In this document: positions 10,560-21,179 of the stretch, in pieces | How positions within the stretch are numbered: position 1 is the stretch's first letter | How the letters are laid out: each line of letters begins with the position of its first letter | Assembly: GCA_013400115.1 (NCBI GenBank) | Contig: VXBP01003402.1 | Coordinates: forward strand, 434,001-498,000 | DNA from: Rhinopomastus cyanomelas | Lineage: Eukaryota; Chordata; Aves; Bucerotiformes; Rhinopomastidae | DNA length: 64,000 bases | Direction: 5' to 3' | Position numbers and translations under genes: made by a program | Notes under the pieces: model-generated | Seen by the model: the letters and a program-made list of their open reading frames with translations, nothing else | What the model was told of the DNA's origin: nothing | Database searches by the model: none

Positions 10560-13500
10560 GTAGGACCAGAGGTGTTTCTAAGAGGCATTTTGCCATTTCC
10601 TTGGGAATCTACTCAGTTCCTTCACCAACTTTATAACTCCACAGCTTGTCCTCCTGTCTATCATGAAGTATCTTTTGTTCAGCTGCCACCTGCCCTGAAT
10701 TATTTTCTGTCCTTATACCACTGTTTTACCTGCTGGAGGACAAACCCCCAGTCCCTCAGCTTCCCCTTGTGTTTCTCCATGTGCTGAAGCTCTCCCAGCT
10801 CCAGGCAGAGCAGCAGTGAGCTCAGGCCTGTTAGTAGCACTCCTGTAGATCTATCTATCCCTTGAGGTTTCTACTTGGAACAGCTTTGCAAGTTGGCTCT
10901 CCAGCCTGTATCCTGTGGGGCCCCACACTGCACCGGAGTCAATTAGAATTGGATAATTAGAGGCTTTAATTTCCTACAAGACAGTTACTAATGCAGAATG
11001 CTACTTCCCTGGTTCCCTGTTTGTTAGCAGCACTGGGATTATTTGTCTGGGAAAACACTTGGGAGATGACTTCAGTGTGAGCAAGCTCTGAGGGATTATG
11101 CTGATAGGAAGTGTAATGCTAGAGGCAGCATTGTGAATGCCGCTACCTTTCCCTAGATTGAGTTAGCTAGAGACACTTCTTTCCTGGAAAGCTTTCCTTT
11201 CCAGAGAGTGAAGGCAACAGCAGAAAAAGAGGATCCGAGTGCCTACATCTTTATACCTTAGATGCTGCACTCCAGCACAGGGCATGTGGTGGGCAAGGGA
11301 AGGACTCACATCTTCTCTAAGCCAGCGAGAATCATGCTGACAGATTTGCCTAAATCTCTTGAACTCCCACTCTGCCCTGCACCTACTAGCTGGTGAGATG
11401 CCGTGCTGGAGGGCTCCCCGTTCCTCCCCACCACCCAGCAAGGCCCATCGGCTTAGAGTGAGGAAACACCACTGTGCCCAGGCATGGGTTTGAGCCAGAG
11501 AGTGGCACTTCAGTTAACAATGGCTACATGTCCCTTGATCCTGACATAAGCCCCCAGCTGCCACTCTTGGCTCCATGTTCACCCTTTGCACACTGAGGTA
11601 TTTATAGCTCAGAGGCAAAGGAAACTGGAATTCCTTAGGGGAGAGTTTTGACATCCAGCTAGATTATTTTTTCCACCCATGGCAATTGAAGGAGACAAAT
11701 GAAATGGTTTCTGCAAAATGCCTGAAGCAGTCTGGCCTCTGCTCCTTGCTCCTGGAGTGCTGAATCCTTTCACTGCTTTTATAGAGGGCTTCTCTTGGAT
11801 CATGGCTTCTTCATCTTGTAAGCTACTGATGTTCCTTTTTCTTCCATGATTCTTCTAAATCTCTGAGTTCACTATATACACAGCAAGGGGAAACATCTGG
11901 CACATCTGTCTCATCCAGGAACAAACAGACTCAAGTCCTGCCTTGGGCTAGGAGTTAGAGCTGCTGGTCACGGAGACAAGACAAGCTGGCAGTGCTTGGC
12001 AGCGGCATTTCTCCTGCTGTCCTGGCAGACAGACCCTGCAATGTGTGGCACAGGGCAGTCCTGCTCAGCTAGCCTCCTATCTCTTATAAATATTGAGGAT
12101 ACCATTTAGGATGCCAACCCTAATAGCTTAGAGGAGAAGGACGTAAGCCAAAGCCCTTGCTAAAATGTCATACTGGGAGGTGAAGGTGGAGATCTGAGGA
12201 TTGAAGCTGTGTGGTGTCCTCCAGGTATTTAGGGGTTTTTGGCGTGAATTATTCAGGAGGAGAAGAAAACATCAGGAGTGAGCAAGGAGCCTGAAGATGC
12301 AGGCAGCCTGTTTTGAGGAGTCTGAACAGCTGTTGAAATGGCTTCCACTTGCAGCCAGAAATAAATGGCCCTGAATGGGTCGCCCAGTAATTGACAGGAC
12401 TGTGCAGACAGGGCAGAACAGCTAAAACCAGTGTCCTCTTCCTCCCCACTGCCCCCTCTGAGCAGTGATGTCGCCTGCATGGGCAGGAGGTGACAAATCA
12501 CGCTGCTGATTTATTAGAGGGAAAGGATCACCAACACCAATTTCCCCATCAGGCTCAAACTGCATCAGTCATCGGGGTGGAGGAGACAAGGAGAGGAGTC
12601 ATGAGGCAGCTCCGGGGACTGTGCTGTTCTGGAGCACAGAGTGAGCCCTCTGTGTCTGCGCCCCTCAGTATCGCTGGATTCAGCAGCAGAATGAGGCCAA
12701 ACACACTTTGTAAGGCAGGTACCTGCTTCCAAACAAGTGGCTTTACAATGCTACAATGCCCATTAGGAGCATGATCTCCTTATTCTCACTGCTGTGAGGC
12801 ACTGGGCTGCTATTCCAGAAGACAGTCCCAGTTGTTCAGTGGTAGATTTTGCTCAGCCAGGCACCCAGCATGATGGTTATCCTCAGTGTTAGGCTCAAGC
12901 TGGCTTTCCCAGTCCCTTGCTGGGCTGCAGCTTGCTCTGCAGACACAATCTAGGGTGAACAAAAGGTAAAGGTTTAATGATAGGTGAATAACTGAAGTGA
13001 GGGCAGTGATGGCAGGAGCTGACAGGTCAGCATGGCAGATGGGGTCAGGGTGAAGGAAGAAACCCTGAGACACCTTATGTGATGCTACCAGATGATTTTA
13101 CTGCTCTGTGCAGAGCCGAGGGCTGTGACCTGGTTAGCCCTGCTCCAGGTATGAGACATGTGCTTCACATCATGTGGTGTGACAGCAGATCATTTGGGGA
13201 TGGCTGCCTTTCCCAAGGACACTGGCCATCCCCTGGGTGCCTTGTGTAGTTGCCACACGATTAGACACCAAAGAAGCCACTTGCAAGTTTCCCAGACATT
13301 TAAAAAGAAAAAAAACCCCACACTTGGATGGGAGCTGGATCTTCTCTAACCACAGAGTCAACCACCTCTGTGACTGCACAAAGCTGGGCTGCAGATGTTC
13401 ACTGTTACCCTCTCCTGGAGCTTTCTACCTACTCCTTTGGCTCTTCCCTGCTAGAGAGGACATGACGGGGATCAGAGCCTCTTGCTGCTCCTGGAGGAAA

Positions 13501-13686
13501 TCCCTCCCCTCCTAGAAGCAGCTCTGGTTCATAAGCATCTCCTCTCTGCAGCCTCGACCCTCTCACAGTCATCCCTGATGCTGCTGGACTGGTGGGCAGA
13601 GCTGGCAAAGGTGTGATGGGGACAGGGGGCAGTTGCCAGTCCTCAGATGCTAGCCCTGCCTCTCACACCAAGCCCTCTCTTTGCAG
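10560..13686 (+). other. JPH2: JPH2 intron
   Basis: Bounded by GT at 10560 and CAG at 13684-13686. No repeat family or additional exon was recognised. An AT-rich block around 10930-10995 with several TAATTA/AATTAG-like motifs is the only stretch that stands out. Confidence 0.8.
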
Positions 13687-14510
13687 GCCCCGAGTACCAG
13701 AAGCGGAAGCTGCTGCAGGAGATCATGGAGAACGCAGAGCACTCCATCAACATGGAGGAGGAGGTGCCGCAGCCCCAGGGCGCCCCGCCACCCCCCACAC
13801 CCCCTGAGAGCCCCCAGCTCCATGAGCAGGATGAGGCCCACACCTGTGCCAGCCCTGCAAGAGCCCCCAGTCCCATGAGAGCCCCCAGCCCTGTGAGAGC
13901 CCCCAGCCCTGCTTCCACCCCTCCCGAGGCCAAGCGTGCCAAGGCAGCCCCTCGTCAGGATGGTGCCCTCCGTCCAGCCAGCTGGGCTGAGGCAGGTGGC
14001 CGGCCAGGGAGCAGCCCCCCTGGCACCCCCGAGGGTGAGTCCCGGGCAGCAGTGTGGGGCCATGTGCGCCCCGCTGAGCACATGGAGATTGGGCCACTGC
14101 AGCGCATTGCGCATGAGCCCGATGTCAACGTGATCAAGGGCTACCACAGCTATGCTGTCCGCACCTCTCCAGTCTCCCCCAGTGAGGACTATGAGGAAGA
14201 GCCACTCCTAGAGCCAGAGCCACCCTCTCCGGAGCCCCGGGGGCAACCCCAGCGCCGTGGGGGCACCTCCTCACCACCGCCGCAAGAGCGGGGCGAGACG
14301 CCAGTGCCCAGGGTAGAAGCCAGACCGGAGACTCCGCGGGCCAAGGAGGCAAAGCAGCGCTCAAGCCCTGAGCACAGGGCAGTTAGCCAGGCCAAGCCTG
14401 TGGCCAACAAGAAGACTGAGGCCAGGACACCAGGACGGACAGAGCCCAAGGCGGGGGCCAAGCGGGGTCCAGCCCTGGTGGCAGCAGTGGCAGCAGAGGA
14501 GTGCGAAGAG
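13687..14510 (+). CDS. JPH2: Junctophilin-2, large divergent-region exon
   Basis: This 824-bp exon completes the split Gly codon (Q-P-G-P-E-Y-Q) and ends in GAG before GTGATG. It encodes the low-complexity divergent region between the helix and the membrane anchor. Recognisable JPH2 blocks are YQKRKLLQEI, ESPQLHE, the basic AKRAKAAPR and GYHSYAVRTSP; then comes a long Pro/Glu/Lys/Arg tail ending in EECEE. The order and wording match JPH2 rather than JPH1, JPH3 or JPH4. The basic patch sits where mammalian JPH2 has its reported nuclear-localisation signal. Three 18-bp tandem copies (13859-13912) give a repeated R-A-P-S-P motif. The exon is GC-rich, which is why open frames also appear on the other strand here; they are not genes. 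Confidence 0.95.
13859..13912 (+). repeat. Coding minisatellite, 3 x 18 bp in JPH2
   Basis: Three adjacent 18-bp units (13859-13876, 13877-13894, 13895-13912) differ by a few bases. Each encodes a six-residue unit around R-A-P-S-P. The unit length is a multiple of three, so copy-number change would not break the frame. Confidence 0.85.
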
Positions 14511-14821
14511 GTGATGTGGAAGCCACCTTTCCCTTTCTTATTAGTTTGTGTTTTCCCAGGAGGTGTGAAATGGCCCAGAGGGATGCAGAACCCAGAGGTT
14601 CTTTTCTGGATCCTGAAGGATGCTGGAGGAGGGTCTTGGTTTTCCCTTCTCCTGCTGCTCTCCCAGGCCATTCTGCCCCAGCAGTCATAACCGTGTGATT
14701 TTAGCTTGCTCTCTGCTCTGGGGCAGATTTGCTTTCAGATTGAGTGTATTATAAAATTTGAAGAAAACAGGCATCTTCACGGTCATAACATGTCACTGCT
14801 GGGTTAACTGCTGGACTTGAT

Positions 14822-15155
14822 GATCACAGAATCACAAAATGCATTGGGTTGGAAGGGACCTCCACAGGCCATCCAGTCCAACCCCCCTACACCAAGCAGG
14901 GGCATTACTCTCCAGACCAACTTGCCCAGAGCCCCATCCAGCCTGGCCTTGAATGGCTCCAGAGATGGGGCCTCCACTACCTCTCTAGGCAGCCTGTTCT
15001 AGGGATCCCCCACCCTCAGATTCAAGAACAACTTCTTCCTCATGTCCAGCCTAAATCTGCCCTTTTCCAGCTTCAAACCATGACCTCTTGTCCTATTGTT
15101 CCCTGCCCCTGTGTACAGTCTTCCCCAGCCTTCTGACAGCCCCTTTCAGGGTTTG
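14822..15155 (-). mobile_element. CR1 LINE fragment
   Basis: Reads on the plus strand from 'cacagaatcacaaaatgc' through the ggttggaagggacctcc block into the decayed end of the reverse-transcriptase region, so the element's 3' end is at the left. The same blocks recur in many other copies in this window. Confidence 0.9.
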
Positions 15156-15206
15156 GGAGGTCACTAGAGATCTTAAGGTCTCTTCCAACCAAAGTGATTC
15201 TATGGC
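15156..15206 (+). mobile_element. Short CR1 3' end
   Basis: Ends in 'ggtctcttccaaccaaagtgattctatgg', the plus-orientation CR1 tail. It directly abuts the opposite-strand fragment to its left. Confidence 0.7.
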
Positions 15207-15841
15207 TGTAATTCATTGTTTACAGTTTTCTCACCTTTTCCTATCCCTTTACCAGCCTTTACTGGGGAAAAGGTTCAACAGAGAAGAAAAAAGCGGTGGG
15301 GTTTCTTTTTCACCTGTTGCTCTTTTTTAGCAGCAGGGGCATCTCCCGAGTTGATCTGTGATATCAAATCACCAGCCAGTTCCTCAGGTTTAACAAAATC
15401 ACTGCAATCCAGTGTTGCAGTTAGCAAATCCAGCTGTAAAAACAGAGGATTTATTACCCTGCTGTTTCTCCTCACACAGCCCTGTGAACGGTTCCAGCAG
15501 GGCTTCAGAAAAGCGCAGCTTGAACATGGTTTAGTCTGAGTTAGAGCAGTCATATACAACTGCAGGAGCAGCCTGAAGTGAGCTGGACAGTCGATGTTCC
15601 TGTGCTCTGCTTAGCCTCAGGAGAAGCCTGGTGTAGCCTTCTGAGGAAGAGATTGCAGTGGAGGAATAGGAATAGGGTTGGGTAGATACTCAACTTATTT
15701 GAAATCCAGGTTGGAGTGAACTAGCAGGTTTACATGGGTTGGAGGGGATGATTCTGGTGTCTGAATAGCAGAATTGGGCTGGGTCTCTCTCCTTGCCTGC
15801 AACTGCAGTGTTTAATACTCTGCTTTGGGTTTTTGCTTCAG

Positions 15842-15922
15842 GGACCTAACACGATCGTGATCTGCATGGTCATCTTACTGAACATTGGTCTGGCCATCCT
15901 GTTTGTCCATTTTTTGACATGA
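15842..15922 (+). CDS. JPH2: Junctophilin-2, terminal exon (C-terminal membrane anchor)
   Basis: The terminal coding exon adds 26 residues and TGA. It begins G-P-N-T in phase 0 after TTGCTTCAG and encodes one hydrophobic helix with the family signature MVILLNIGLAILFVHF just before the stop. Junctophilins end in this single-pass anchor, which sits in the sarcoplasmic/endoplasmic reticulum membrane, while the MORN repeats bind the plasma membrane. The exon is too short to be seen as a long open frame and was found by reading for the anchor. The 3' UTR follows to the right; its length cannot be fixed from sequence. Confidence 0.95.
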   Translation, partial: GPNTIVICMVILLNIGLAILFVHFLT

Positions 15923-16601
15923 GGTGCCCCTTGGACAAGGTGAGACAAGCAATGGGATTCTTTTCTCATTTTGTAGGATTCACTGTGGCTTTGCTGCCAA
16001 CCCAGGTTGTTCACTGACAGGTGCCCTGGTGATGAACACGCGAGCATTCAGTAGGTGCTGTTGCCTTGCATCGAGTGTTGAGATTCAAAGAGTGATTTAT
16101 GGAATCACGTCCTTGGGGAGTTCATCCAATCAGTTCCTCAAAGTCATAACGTTGAACTGTGCTTATCCCACAGTATAGTTTTCCCTTCCCAGTTGGAGGG
16201 ACACAATTCATGGAGAACCCCAGTGCAAGATTTAAAGTCTGTTTTCTGCAAATAAGCTGCAAGAAACTTTCCATTTGCTGTCCCATGGCCAGGTACCTTA
16301 TGCACTGCAATATTTCCTGGTGCTCAGCCCAGGAAGAGGCAGGAACACAAAGAAAAGGTGAAACCCTGAAATCTGCAGCATTAATTGCACCAGTGCTAGT
16401 TGTGCTCCAGAGACAAATATGAGCTGAGCTGTCCATCTGAGTTTAAACGGGAGCTTGTTCAGGTCTTCCACTTGAATTGGGATAAGGGTTTGCCTCTGGG
16501 TGTGGTGGCAATAAACCCTTGTGCCTGTGGGATTCCTACACACAGGGACTGTCTAACATTTGCACTAGATTTCTGTCTCCTTGGGTTCAAATATTGCAAG
16601 A

Positions 16602-16607
16602 AATAAA
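16602..16607 (+). terminator. Candidate JPH2 polyadenylation signal
   Basis: AATAAA about 680 bp after the JPH2 stop. A second hexamer is at 16510. Neither can be confirmed without transcript ends. Confidence 0.3.
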
Positions 16608-17825
16608 AAGTCCCATAAAGGTTGAGCCTGACCATTGGGCCTCAAGCAAACATAACACAGAGAGGCACCTCCCAAACACCCATGGGGGTATCAGCCTGCC
16701 TTCCCGGGGACCTCCAGGGGGTAAAACTGCTTTGCTGGGCACTGCTTTCCGTGGTGGTGGTAGACCCCACGACCTGCCTGGGTGAGAGCTTTGCAGACAG
16801 CCATGATTACGTATCAGTTGTGTGTTTTGCTCAGCCCTGACTCTCCTGTTCATCTGTGTCTGGGACAGGCGTTGCTGCTGATGGAAACCACAGACCTTGG
16901 CGGGGCTTAAATCTCAGCTGCCTGGAAACACCTAAGAGGAGGACTTGAGATCCCAGGGTTGCACTACAAACATCAACCTTAAACTGAAGCACCTGAAGAT
17001 CATGAGTTCAGTCTCCCTGCTCCCAGGCTGTGGCTGGCCTCTGCAATCTACTGAGGAAAAGCCAGGGTTTCTGCAATTCAACCTCCTTCTCTTCTTCATA
17101 TAAGTTAGCAGTTGCCTTAAATTGTTCTCACCAAAACTATCAACTGTCCTGTCATGCCAGGGATGAGGGATTTATCTGTAGCTGTAGGAAAATGAGTGAG
17201 AAGGTCTTATGCGTGTACACTGATGCGTTTTGAAACTCCCTTGGTTAACTCAGTGTCAGAGATTTCCCAAAGAGCATCATCCATGGTGTGGAGATGAAGC
17301 AGTATGCAGCAACCAAAATGACCTAGGACAGCCGCACCATGGCCTGGGGTGGAGAACGCCGCACTCCATGCTTGAAGGTCATCCAAAGTCTTTCTTTTCC
17401 CCGTTGCTTGGAGTCATTTTTCCATGTATGGAGGACTGAGAGGGGGAGCAAGTTGAAATTGGACTTGCTGAAGTGTAACCACTGTCCTGCCCTTGCCTGC
17501 TGACGTGCTGTGGACTGAGGCTGTGGAGTGGGTTGAGAGGGACTGGCTGATCCGAGGCTGTTCGTGCCTGTGGAGTGCTGCGGGTGGAGATGGTGCCCAT
17601 CTTGGGACCAGGAGCCATTCGAGCCCTCTCTGGCCACCAGCAATGCTCTGCTCAGAAGCGTCTTGCAGTAGGAAACTTCCTACTGTAACAGGAAAGGAAA
17701 TGGTGTGATGAATTTGTCCCTTTACCCTTTTTTTTTTGCGAACATGCTGTGAGTTATGATGAAGAGGAGGTACTGGGGTATCACAGGTTCCTCCGCTGGG
17801 CACACTGGGCTACAAGGCGGAGGAG

Positions 17826-17848
17826 GGAGAGAGAGAGAGAGAGAGAGG
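17826..17848. repeat. (GA)n microsatellite
   Basis: Uninterrupted GA dinucleotide run of about eleven units. Confidence 0.9.
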
Positions 17849-20800
17849 CTTTCCAGCCAGAGGTTGCCAAGTGGCTGTTGTGGAAGAGATTATGTTATTC
17901 CTGAAGGAAAAAAGGTGCAGAGACCCAAGTGGCTCTGGTGTGTTGGGGTGTTGGGCTCAAACACACGCAGCAGCTGGGCTTGGAGCGGTGTGAGAGAACT
18001 GAGGGCCTGTTCTAGCTGTTCTGTGTGCAAGGCTTGGTTGATTTGCACCGATTCTTCCCAAAGCTGTGCCAGGGAGGGACTGACCTTTGGAAGGAGATGT
18101 TTTCACCACGAGCTGCTCTGATCCTCAGTGGTGTGAGCTCAGAAAGTTGGTGCAGATGAAGTTACAGTGTCGTGTGAGGCTGAGTGCTTGGACAAGTTTC
18201 TCCCTTCTTTTAAGAGCAATTTGTATTTTCTATTCCTTCTTGAGATAGTTGGAAAAGTTATTTGTATTTGGTTGTGCACCTCTGTGTATCCTGAAGTCCC
18301 ACAGCACAGGACTGGGTGGGTAAATGTGAGGGACTGGAAAGAATGGGGAAATTATAGTTGAGGGAAAAAAACCAGATGCCCAATCTGTTCCAAAGGTCAA
18401 ACTGAAAGGATTTCAGAAACAGGATGGCAGACAGGCAGGGGTTTACACTGACTGGAGATCCAGGGCAAAACCTGCCTAATTTATCTGTTCTGATGATGGC
18501 ATAAGAGAGTGAGAAGAATTCAGTACTTTCCTTCGTGAACCAAGTTTCTTTTTTAACTCTATTCAGCTCAGGAACGTCACCACAGTAGCAAATATGTGGT
18601 GTTAACTGTGGGAGAAGTGAATGTGATCCTTTCCTAAAAGCCACATGGCTGTACCAGTCCTGAGAAAGCTGTGCAGCACCATCTACACTTCCACAGAGCA
18701 TCGTTTAGTAGCCATTTGCTTCTTTTATTTGCTTTTCTTTTAATTTTTTTTGTTCTTTTCTGAAGTATAAATGTATTGCAAACCTCAGCCTCTTGCTGCC
18801 TTGGACATTTTCTCTGCTGGCAGTCACTTGCCAGCCCTGCAGTTCCAACACGCCAACTGCTTCACTGAGACACACAGGTCTCTTTCTGTTGAGAGACCTG
18901 AGGGGCTTTGATTGATCGCTAAGCACAAACATAGATTTCTTTTGTCAGCTTTACAAAGGTAATTTCCCCTGCCCCCATCCCAATTTTTTGTGCATGTGAT
19001 GTGCTTTCCTCCTAGGAACCTTCTGGGAAAAGTAGCTAGATTTGCTTTTATGTGACATATACACCTGTTGATATTGTGCTGAAGGATGGATATCTAGCCA
19101 TATACACACACAGCCCCGCAGGGATTTCATTTCCTTAGATGCAGATAGAGCAGGTGTACCTCAGACTGCATGCTTCCCAAACTGACTAGGGGACTCCTGT
19201 GTTCTACTTTTCAGGTCTTACAAAGATGCAGATATGTTTCACTCTTCACACACAAAAATCCCTTCCTCACAGATTCTGCAAGCTGTTTACTCCTACCATC
19301 CGTGTGCTCCTGTCCGCAGTTCTCTGTCAGTTTTATCTGCTGGATTATGTGCAATAATAAATGGTTATTTGCTCACTGTAGCCACAAGGATCTTTGCAGG
19401 GGAACCTTCAGGTTTCTTTCCAGGTTAGCTTTTTCTCTCCAATCGTAAATGAAAATTCACCAATGCGTGGTGCAGAGTTTCACGGGTGGCATCTGGGTGG
19501 TGTATAGCTGTTTCCCAGGATCTGCTTCCAAATCTTGCCTGGGAGATTTGGAAGCTGGGAGCTGCTTCACAAGGAGAACTGCTTTCACTCAGTACTTTGT
19601 ACAAGGTTGGTGCCAGATGTTTGAGGACACCTTCAGGTCTTAAGCAAGCTTTCTGTGCTACCATCATACTGACCTCCTCCAGAGCTTACATGAGACCAGG
19701 AAGAAGGTGACTCACTAGCCCAAAGCCTGCCTGGGCAATGCAGACAGTTACTGACAGTTGCTGCCTCCTGACCCCTGGACTGCTGCCAAGTTCCTTCCAA
19801 GCTGTGCGTCACTGCCTGTTCTTCCAGTGCCATGGTCTTGGCTTTGGAGAGGAGTGATTCTCCTCTGTCCGTGGCACATCCTTCCACTCAGCCTCTTTGA
19901 ATGGCCAAAGAGAATGGAAAGCCAGGCATAAGGAGCAGAAAAATGGCAGCTGGGGGAAGAGCTCGTCTACGGGGGAGGATGGGAGAGCAGAGCCCTCTGC
20001 CAGCCAGGAGCAGCAGTGCCCAGATTCCTGAGGAATCCAGAGTAGCCAAAACCTTCAATCCCTCTTCTATTTTTGGAGCTTCTCACATGAGTGAAGCTGG
20101 GACACAGGCTCAGCCTCCGTGGGCAGCAAGGGCTCCTGCTGATGTGTCAGATCTGTGGCTTCTGTGGGACACAAGGGATCTCAGGGCAGAAGATTTCACG
20201 GTCTGGTAGAGACTTCAGGAGCTGAGTTTAGTGGAGTGTTGGCTTTCCTTGTCTCTGGGCTGGTTTTGCTTCTGACACGGGGGGAACCAGCAGCATCTCA
20301 TTCATGCAGTCACTGGAAGGAGGCTGGGGGCAGTGCCCTTTGCACCTCATAAATGTCAGGCTGATGAATGGAGCAGATCTATGATCCACGTGCGGCAGCG
20401 GCATGGTGTGTCTGGTGCTGAAGCAATGACGTCTCGCTTCAGAAATACTAACAAAGGCAAAATGAAGAGCCTGCTCCTTCCGCGGGGTGGAGGGAACAGT
20501 GCTGAGTCTCCTCTTCAGGAGCAGCTGGGTTCAGGGGTAACCCCCCACACGCACTGCTCCCGGGTGCAGGCAAGGAGGTGTCTGATATGTGAGATGCAGG
20601 ATGAAGGCATAGGACTGATCCTGTGACTGAAGGGCAGGAGCCTTGGCCTCCACTGGTGGGAGGGAAGGTGCAATCTGAGCCCCAGTGTCCTTTGAGCGTG
20701 ACCTGCCCAGGCGTCCTGGGGATGGCTGTGCTGTCCTCCACAGTCCTTGTGGGCCGTCAGGGCTGTGGTGAAAAACCTCCTCTCTTGGCCTTCTCTTTGC

Positions 20801-20877
20801 ACCAGAGGAAGGACCAGAGCTGATGAGAAGGTGGCTCTGGCTGTGAGTGAGTGCTGGGAAGTGCAGAGGGGTTATTG

Positions 20878-21179
20878 TGCTGGAGAGGGACTGGTTACGA
20901 AGGCCTGGAGTGATAGAATGAGGACCAAAGGTTTCACATTAGCGAAGGGGAGACTGAAATGGGCTGTTAGGAAGAAATTCTTCAGCAGGAGGGTGGTTGA
21001 ACACTGGAACAGGTTGCCCAAGGTAATGGTTGAGGCCCAATCCCTTGAGCTATTCAAAGTGAGGCTGGACAAGACTTTGGGCAACCTGGTCTAGTTAAGG
21101 GTGTCCCTGCTGACTGCAGGGGGTTACACTGGATGACCTTTAGAGGTCCTTTCCAACCTGGGCGATTTTATGATTCTAG
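20878..21179 (+). mobile_element. CR1 3' fragment
   Basis: About 300 bp in plus orientation, including 'aggaagaaattcttcagcag', 'gaacactggaacaggttgcc' and the 'ggtcctttccaacctggg' and 'tttatgattctag' end. Confidence 0.92.

Larger units (their letters stand above)
14511..15841 (+). other. JPH2: JPH2 last intron
   Basis: Starts with GTGATG and ends in TTGCTTCAG. It contains one minus-strand CR1 fragment and a short plus-strand CR1 tail. Outside 14820-15207 I see nothing notable. Confidence 0.8.
15923..20877 (+). other. JPH2 3' UTR and downstream intergenic DNA
   Basis: No further coding exon or CR1 copy was recognised. Candidate AATAAA hexamers on the plus strand lie at 16510-16515, 16602-16607 and 19356-19361. 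Mammalian JPH2 has a long 3' UTR, so any of these could be used. A (GA)n microsatellite lies at about 17826-17848 and a T-run near 17729-17738. Confidence 0.5.

Noticed and set aside
10441..15922. JPH1, JPH3 or JPH4 identity for the junctophilin
   Set aside because: The blocks ESPQLHE, GYHSYAVRT and the anchor wording fit JPH2, and the neighbours OCSTAMP and SLC13A3 are human chromosome 20 genes like JPH2.
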